Assembly (NCBI GenBank): GCA_016209585.1
Contig: JACQVU010000280.1
Coordinates: 1 to 25,794 of the forward strand
Reading direction: 5' to 3'
Origin: Planctomycetota bacterium
Lineage (GTDB): Bacteria > Planctomycetota > UBA8742 > JACQVU01
Length of the DNA: 25,794 nt
The position numbers and the translations under genes are program-made. Of this stretch, positions 21,967 to 25,794 are shown one piece after another. Position 1 is the stretch's first letter. Each line of letters opens with the position of its first letter. The notes beneath the pieces are model-generated. The model made no database searches and was not told where the DNA came from. It saw only the letters and a list, made by a program, of their open reading frames with translations.

Positions 21967-24798
21967 TTACTGGCACCGAGGCGCGACGTAGGGGCGGTCG
22001 GCGTAGTACGTTCCGGGCGCGGGAAGCAGCGTGATCTCGCCGGTCTGGGGGTCGGCGCGCATGCCGATCTGCCGCTCCCACTGGTTGAGCAGCGCGAGCA
22101 CCGCCTTCGGCACGCCTTGGGCGTCGCACTCGGCCCCCCACCAAGCCGCACGCCAGGCGCCGGCGTCCACCGGCCATCGCGGCGTGGTGCTCCCAAACCT
22201 GGAAGTAAGGTCGAGCGCGGCGCCGGGGAGGCTCCAAGCGTCGATGAGCGCGGCGCCGTCCTCCGGATCGAGGTGGCGCACGATCTCTCCCGTCGCGGCG
22301 TCCATCAGAATCACGTCTCCCCGCGCGTCGGTAGACCGGGAGGCAAGGCGAGAACCGTCGGGGCTCCACGCCATACGCCGTACTGCGGCCGCGTGCGCCT
22401 TGAAGGGGCCTTTTCCAGGGCCATCGACCAGCGCGGGGAAGGCAATCGCGCCGTCGCCGCAGCCCGCGGCGAGCGCGCTGCCGTTCCGGTTGAAGAGAAG
22501 CGTCTCAACGGCCGCGTGGAGGTTCTTGATCGTCGCGACCGTCTTCTTCTCGGTGACGCTCCAGAGGCGGATGACGCGGTCGTTCACCGCTGCGGCGAGA
22601 CGCGCGCCGCCGGGATCCAGAGCCACCGCTCGTGTGCTCCCCCTCTTTCCCCCGTCGCTGGCGAGCGTGGCCAGTTTCTCGCCCGACTTCGTGTTCCAGA
22701 GCCGCAGGGTCGGCTCGCCTTGCGACGCCGTGACCAGCAGCGCCCCGTCGCGGCTGAATTCCAGCGCCGTGACCGGCCCGACGTGCCCCTCAAGGACGTG
22801 GAGTATCGTGCCACGTTCCGGATCCCAGAGCCGTGCCGTCCAGTCGCTGGATCCCGTAGCCAGCAGGCTGCCATCGGCGCAGTAGGTCAGGACGAGGGGC
22901 CCGCTCTTGTGTCCTTCCATCTCCCTGGTCTGCTGGCCGGTAGCGGCGTCCGCGAGAACGACCGTCTGCGCGCCCCAGTTGGCAGCCAACTGGCGTCCAT
23001 CAGGCCGGCACACCGCGAGACGCAGCACGTTACGCTCCCATTTCCCGGTGTAGGAGACCCGGCGCTCAGCCAGGTCCCATAGGCGGATGGACCCGTCTTC
23101 CCAGCCGGTGGCGAGGATCGGAACCGCGGGAGAGAAGGCCAGAGCGTCCGTCACGCGACCGAAGCCCGCGATACAGGCGGCTTCGCGTGGCCGGTGGCCT
23201 TGGATGTCGCCCCACACACAGAGCGCGGTGTCACTCTCCTTGCCCGCGACGAACTGGCCGTCGCGGGCCACCGCCACACCCGTCATCCCGGTGTTCGAGG
23301 TCGCGCGCGTGACCATGAGATAACGATGCCATGAACCCAACCTGACGGCCTCGATCGCCCCGTCGCCACGCCCCACCGCGACGACCGTACCGGCGCCATC
23401 GATCGCGGCGCATGTCGCCCCGCCTCGGGCCGGTTCGAGCGGGATTTCCCGTGGTGAAGCGTTCCTCACGACCGCGCGCAACTTGTCAGCGCTGGCGATG
23501 ACCCGCCGGCCGTCCGGCCCGGTGGCAACGGCCGTTATCTGGCCACCGTCGCGGACCAGCGCGTCAAGTTCGGCCGCAGAGGCGACATCGAACCTCCGCA
23601 CTCCTTTCTGGCCCCACCCAAACACCAACAGCACCCTCCCATCCTCGTCGAACGCGATGCCCGGCTTGCCGGCGGTCACCTTGAACCCCCAGACCCAGGT
23701 GAAGCCCTCGGCGGCATGGATGGTGATGTACCCGTCCTCCCGCGCGATCGCCAGGTGCTTGCCGTCCTGGCTGACAGCCAACGACGTGACCGGCGACTTG
23801 CCCCCGTCCACCGTGCGCAGGCACTCGCCGGTGGTCGTGTCCCACAGTCGCACGGTCTTGTCGCGCGAGGCGCTGAAGATGCGCGAACCGTCCGCGCTGA
23901 AGGCCAGCGCCGTTATCGCCCCGGTGTGGCCGGGCGCCTTGGCGTCCTTGGGATCGCCCTTGGGCGAGGTCCAGACGAGACGCGGACCGGCGACCCGCTC
24001 CTGGAAAGCCAGCCCGGCGCCTCCCGCGTTGGGATCGACCCGAATGGAGGAGATGGCGTGCGCCAGAGCCTGCGGATGGCGGCCGGCGTCACGTTCCCGC
24101 TCGGCGCGGATGAGCGCCACCTCGGCCCATCGCGCCCTGCGGGCGCGATCGTTCAAGACCTGCTCGGCGGCCCTGGTCTCATCCAGTTTCTTCGCGGCGA
24201 TCTCCGCCGTGGTCAATACTTCGGAGGCGCGTTGCACGGCCGCGTCGGCGCGCTGCTTCTCGCTCTCCGCGCGGCGCAGCGCAGCCTCGGCCCGGTCGCG
24301 CTCGGCGCGGGCGTCGGCTTCGGCGAGGGCCCGGCCAGCCTCAGCCCGGTCGCGATCGGTATCGGCGGCCTGGCGCAGCGCCGCCTCGCTCGCGGCGCGC
24401 GCGTCGGCGGCTGCCAGGCGCTCCACCGCCTCCCGCGCCACGCGAGCGTTCTCGGCGGCCAGGGCGGCGGCTTCGTCGGCCCGGAGGAGGTCGTTGTGTG
24501 CCTGGTCGCGGGCGGTGCGCAGGTCGTTCTCGGCGCGGCGTCGGGCCTCGTCGGCGGCGCGAGCGCCATCTTCCGCCTTGCGGCGCAGGGCGGCCTCTTC
24601 ATCGGCGCGGGCAGCGGATTCTTCCACGCGACGGCGGAGCGTCTCATCTTCACCCGCGCGCGGCGCGGAACACCCGACGGCCGCGCCCAGCACCGCGAGG
24701 CTGGCAACGATGAAAACGGCGCTCCGTCGCCGTGGGGTGACCGACCTTCCCCTCGGGAAGGCTCGAAATCGGAATGGATTGGGGAGCAACGTTGCCAT
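21967..24798 (-). CDS. Coiled-coil WD40 lipoprotein, paralogue A
   Basis: A 943-aa exported protein with the same architecture as paralogue B. A signal sequence (AVFIVASLAVLGAAVGC) has a lipobox-like AVGC and Cys43. An Ala/Arg/Glu-rich coiled coil spans ~50-225, and the linking helices QALAHAISSIRVDPNAGG span ~243-260. About 14 WD40-type blades follow from ~289 (GSRIFSASRDKTVRLWDTT, GSLLATGSSDWTARLWDPE). A closing segment (LNQWERQIGMRADPQTGEIT) matches B. The blades are more degenerate than in B. The ATG at 24798 is the only usual start codon upstream of the hydrophobic core, yet it has no Shine-Dalgarno and leaves a long 26-residue basic n-region. The start is therefore less secure than in B. 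It heads the two-gene operon. Function is unknown, and a periplasmic scaffold role is inference. Confidence 0.87.
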   Translation of the reverse strand: MATLLPNPFRFRAFPRGRSVTPRRRSAVFIVASLAVLGAAVGCSAPRAGEDETLRRRVEESAARADEEAALRRKAEDGARAADEARRRAENDLRTARDQAHNDLLRADEAAALAAENARVAREAVERLAAADARAASEAALRQAADTDRDRAEAGRALAEADARAERDRAEAALRRAESEKQRADAAVQRASEVLTTAEIAAKKLDETRAAEQVLNDRARRARWAEVALIRAERERDAGRHPQALAHAISSIRVDPNAGGAGLAFQERVAGPRLVWTSPKGDPKDAKAPGHTGAITALAFSADGSRIFSASRDKTVRLWDTTTGECLRTVDGGKSPVTSLAVSQDGKHLAIAREDGYITIHAAEGFTWVWGFKVTAGKPGIAFDEDGRVLLVFGWGQKGVRRFDVASAAELDALVRDGGQITAVATGPDGRRVIASADKLRAVVRNASPREIPLEPARGGATCAAIDGAGTVVAVGRGDGAIEAVRLGSWHRYLMVTRATSNTGMTGVAVARDGQFVAGKESDTALCVWGDIQGHRPREAACIAGFGRVTDALAFSPAVPILATGWEDGSIRLWDLAERRVSYTGKWERNVLRLAVCRPDGRQLAANWGAQTVVLADAATGQQTREMEGHKSGPLVLTYCADGSLLATGSSDWTARLWDPERGTILHVLEGHVGPVTALEFSRDGALLVTASQGEPTLRLWNTKSGEKLATLASDGGKRGSTRAVALDPGGARLAAAVNDRVIRLWSVTEKKTVATIKNLHAAVETLLFNRNGSALAAGCGDGAIAFPALVDGPGKGPFKAHAAAVRRMAWSPDGSRLASRSTDARGDVILMDAATGEIVRHLDPEDGAALIDAWSLPGAALDLTSRFGSTTPRWPVDAGAWRAAWWGAECDAQGVPKAVLALLNQWERQIGMRADPQTGEITLLPAPGTYYADRPYVAPRCQ
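24745..24761. repeat. Hairpin inside the 5' end of WD40 paralogue A
   Basis: CCTTCCC-CTC-GGGAAGG is a perfect 7-bp inverted repeat with a 3-base loop, 37-53 bases after the ATG. On the coding strand it contains the Shine-Dalgarno-like GAGGGGAAGG, but no usual start codon lies at the right distance after it. Confidence 0.45.
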
Positions 24799-24821
24799 CG
24801 GGAAAGGGATATGGAAAAGGC

Positions 24822-24855
24822 TCGGACGGATCAGACGGATGCGCCGGATAGTCGG
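24822..24855. repeat. Short-period GGATC-type intergenic repeat, copy 2
   Basis: Units CGGACGGATCAG, ACGGATGCG, CCGGATAGTCGG. The first 13 bases match 18974-18986 exactly. It lies in the presumed leader of WD40 paralogue A. Confidence 0.45.
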
Positions 24856-24882
24856 CGCGACCACCGACCCCCTTGAGAATAA

Positions 24883-24912
24883 CGTATACCCCCCGCCCAC
24901 GGTCGCCGAAAA
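24883..24912 (-). promoter_or_regulatory. Weak promoter candidate for the WD40 lipoprotein operon
   Basis: On the minus strand TTTTCG (24912-24907), 18 bases, then TATACG (24888-24883), followed by the A+T-rich TTATTCT. The -35 match is poor, so this is a guess based on the only A+T-rich spot upstream of the gene. Confidence 0.3.
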
Positions 24913-24952
24913 GCCGGGGACAGCGCGATTTCCATCGCGCGGAGGCGCGGCC

Positions 24953-25090
24953 AAATGATGTCACGCGGAGACGCGGAGACGCGGAGGGGAAACCAGGGCG
25001 TGGGTCCTATGTCACGCACGGCATGAAACAGCCGCACGCCCGACCCGAAAGCCAGGCAAGAACTTCTCCGCGACTCCGCGTGAGTCATTT
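24953..25090. repeat. Inverted-repeat element with ~25-bp ends (MITE- or REP-like)
   Basis: The left end AAATGATGTCACGCGGAG continues ACGCGGAG (24953-24978). The right end, read in reverse complement (25090-25066), is AAATGACTCACGCGGAG then TCGCGGAG. They agree at 23 of 26 aligned positions, with one indel. Inside the left end the unit ACGCGGAG is repeated in tandem. The ~85-base interior has further complementarity (GGGCGTG with CACGCCC). It has no coding capacity of note. Confidence 0.6.
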
Positions 25091-25248
25091 TCGGACGGTT
25101 TCGCGTTTGCATTCCCCAAGCGTTGCGGCACACTCTGCCCGCGTGGCGTAACCGCTCAGCGGCGATGGTATCTCTTAGGAACCCAGAAAGCCAGGAGCGG
25201 CCAAGCGACCTGACAGGGAACGTGAGAACGTGGGCATGGGGCAGGCGC

Positions 25249-25307
25249 CGTCCCTCGCCCCTCGTCCCGCGTCCCTCGCCCCTGACCCCTCGTCCCTGCC
25301 CCCTGAC
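25249..25307 (+). repeat. Pyrimidine-rich tandem repeat abutting a start codon
   Basis: Imperfect repeats of TCCCTCGCCCC, CTCGTCCCGCG, TCCCTCGCCCCTGA, CCCCTCGTCCCTG run up to the ATG at 25309. They leave no purine-rich ribosome site there. Confidence 0.55.
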
Positions 25308-25308
25308 C

Positions 25309-25794
25309 ATGGCGCGCCTGTTGTTGTTTGTCCTTCTCCTCGCGCCGCTGGCTGGTTGCGGGACGGGGTTCTTTCCGTTCTTCCACGCTTCGCGCGAGGA
25401 GGAGGAGACCCCCGCCTTCGAGGCGCTTTCGCCGCTCATCGCGGGCGAAGACGGGGAGGCGGGCCGCCAGGTCCGCTTCAGCCCTTTCTTCAGTTACCTG
25501 GAGGACCCGGAGCGGGACCGGACGCAACTTGACGTGCTCTACCCCCTCTTGTCTCACCGGACGGACGGCAAGAGCAGCGCGACGCGGCTGGTTCCGCTGG
25601 CCTACTACAAGAACCTCGTGCGCCCCGATGGCACGTACGATTGGGACGCGGTGCTTCTGCCGTTCCTCTTTTTCGGCGACTCCAACGACGCCGACCGGGA
25701 GGGCGCCTACCTCGGCGTCATGCCCTTCGGGGGAACGCTCAAGGGCTTCCTGGGCAAGGAATACATCGACTTCGTGCTCTTCCCAGCCTACTAC
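25309..25794 (+). CDS. Lipoprotein of unknown function, C-terminus outside window
   Basis: 162 codons are visible with no stop before the window end. The N-terminus MARLLLFVLLLAPLAGC is a textbook lipoprotein signal, with lipobox LAGC and lipidated Cys17. The mature part begins GTGFFPFFHASREEEE. It then alternates short aromatic strand-like stretches (FSPFFSYLED, LDVLYPLLSHR, VLLPFLFFGDS, FVLFPAYY) with charged or polar loops. This is a pattern of repeated strands as in beta-rich outer-membrane-associated proteins, but I do not recognise a family. No Shine-Dalgarno is present, because a C/T-rich repeat fills the space upstream. The start is nevertheless secure from the signal sequence. Confidence 0.75.
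   Translation, partial: MARLLLFVLLLAPLAGCGTGFFPFFHASREEEETPAFEALSPLIAGEDGEAGRQVRFSPFFSYLEDPERDRTQLDVLYPLLSHRTDGKSSATRLVPLAYYKNLVRPDGTYDWDAVLLPFLFFGDSNDADREGAYLGVMPFGGTLKGFLGKEYIDFVLFPAYY

Larger units (their letters stand above)
24799..25308. other. Repeat-rich spacer between divergent lipoprotein genes
   Basis: 510 bases without a convincing gene. It holds a GGATC-type repeat (24822-24855), a weak minus-strand promoter candidate (24883-24912), an inverted-repeat element (24953-25090), a small palindrome CCGCTCAGCGG (25152-25162) and a pyrimidine-rich repeat (25249-25307). No clear plus-strand promoter for the lipoprotein at 25309 was found. Confidence 0.6.

Noticed and set aside
24961..24986. 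Short CRISPR array suggested by ACGCGGAG tandem units
   Set aside because: The units are 8 bases long with no spacers and are part of an inverted-repeat element.
24831..25439. 202-codon minus-strand frame across the repeat-rich spacer
   Set aside because: It runs through simple repeats and antisense to a clear lipoprotein signal, with no recognisable domain.
1..25794. tRNA, rRNA, integrase and transposase genes
   Set aside because: I looked for tRNA-like cloverleafs, rRNA segments and mobile-element proteins near the defence operon and found none that I could support.

Overview
This is a high-G+C (by eye about two-thirds) bacterial chromosome segment. At least four proteins carry lipoprotein-type signal sequences, there is a large secreted multi-propeller protein, and the intergenic spaces hold short simple-sequence and palindromic repeats. 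This fits a Gram-negative environmental bacterium, perhaps Planctomycetota or a neighbouring phylum. The phylum is a guess, because no rRNA or ribosomal-protein gene is present to anchor it.

Layout. (1) 1-2447, minus: a PcrA/UvrD-type helicase, then the start of a small membrane protein cut off by the window edge. (2) 2573-7986, plus: a tight operon behind a good sigma-70 promoter (TTGTGA-17-TAGAAT). It encodes a CitMHS/NhaD-like ion transporter, a metallo-beta-lactamase-fold hydrolase and the molybdate ABC importer ModA-ModB-ModC. (3) 7987-8391: a gap with a nested inverted repeat, a 24-codon signal-peptide-like ORF and a decamer repeat. (4) 8392-14579, minus: a six-gene defence operon behind a sigma-70 promoter (TTGACC-17-TACCAT) with a palindrome next to it. 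In transcription order it encodes a nucleotidyltransferase-fold protein, an unknown 328-aa protein, a Type III-like adenine methyltransferase (Mod), a RelE/ParE toxin, its antitoxin, and a Type III Res helicase-nuclease. (5) 14885-18805, minus: one 1306-aa secreted protein with a seven-bladed propeller, a probable beta-helix and a second propeller, behind TTGTGC-17-TATAAT. (6) 19044-24798, minus: two tandem paralogous lipoproteins, each a long Ala-rich coiled coil followed by about 14 WD40 blades. (7) 24799-25308: repeat-rich spacer with a ~138-bp inverted-repeat element. (8) 25309-end, plus: the start of a lipoprotein cut by the window edge.

The most unusual part is region 4. A toxin-antitoxin pair in reversed order sits between Mod and Res, and the whole is headed by an overlapping nucleotidyltransferase/unknown-protein pair. 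The close spacing (overlaps or gaps of 36 nt or less throughout) implies co-transcription. My inference is that modification, restriction and one or two toxin-like modules are co-regulated, so that loss or imbalance of the system may be penalised, or that the two front genes add a second layer of defence. The tandem WD40 lipoproteins and the composite secreted propeller protein are the other uncharacterised parts.
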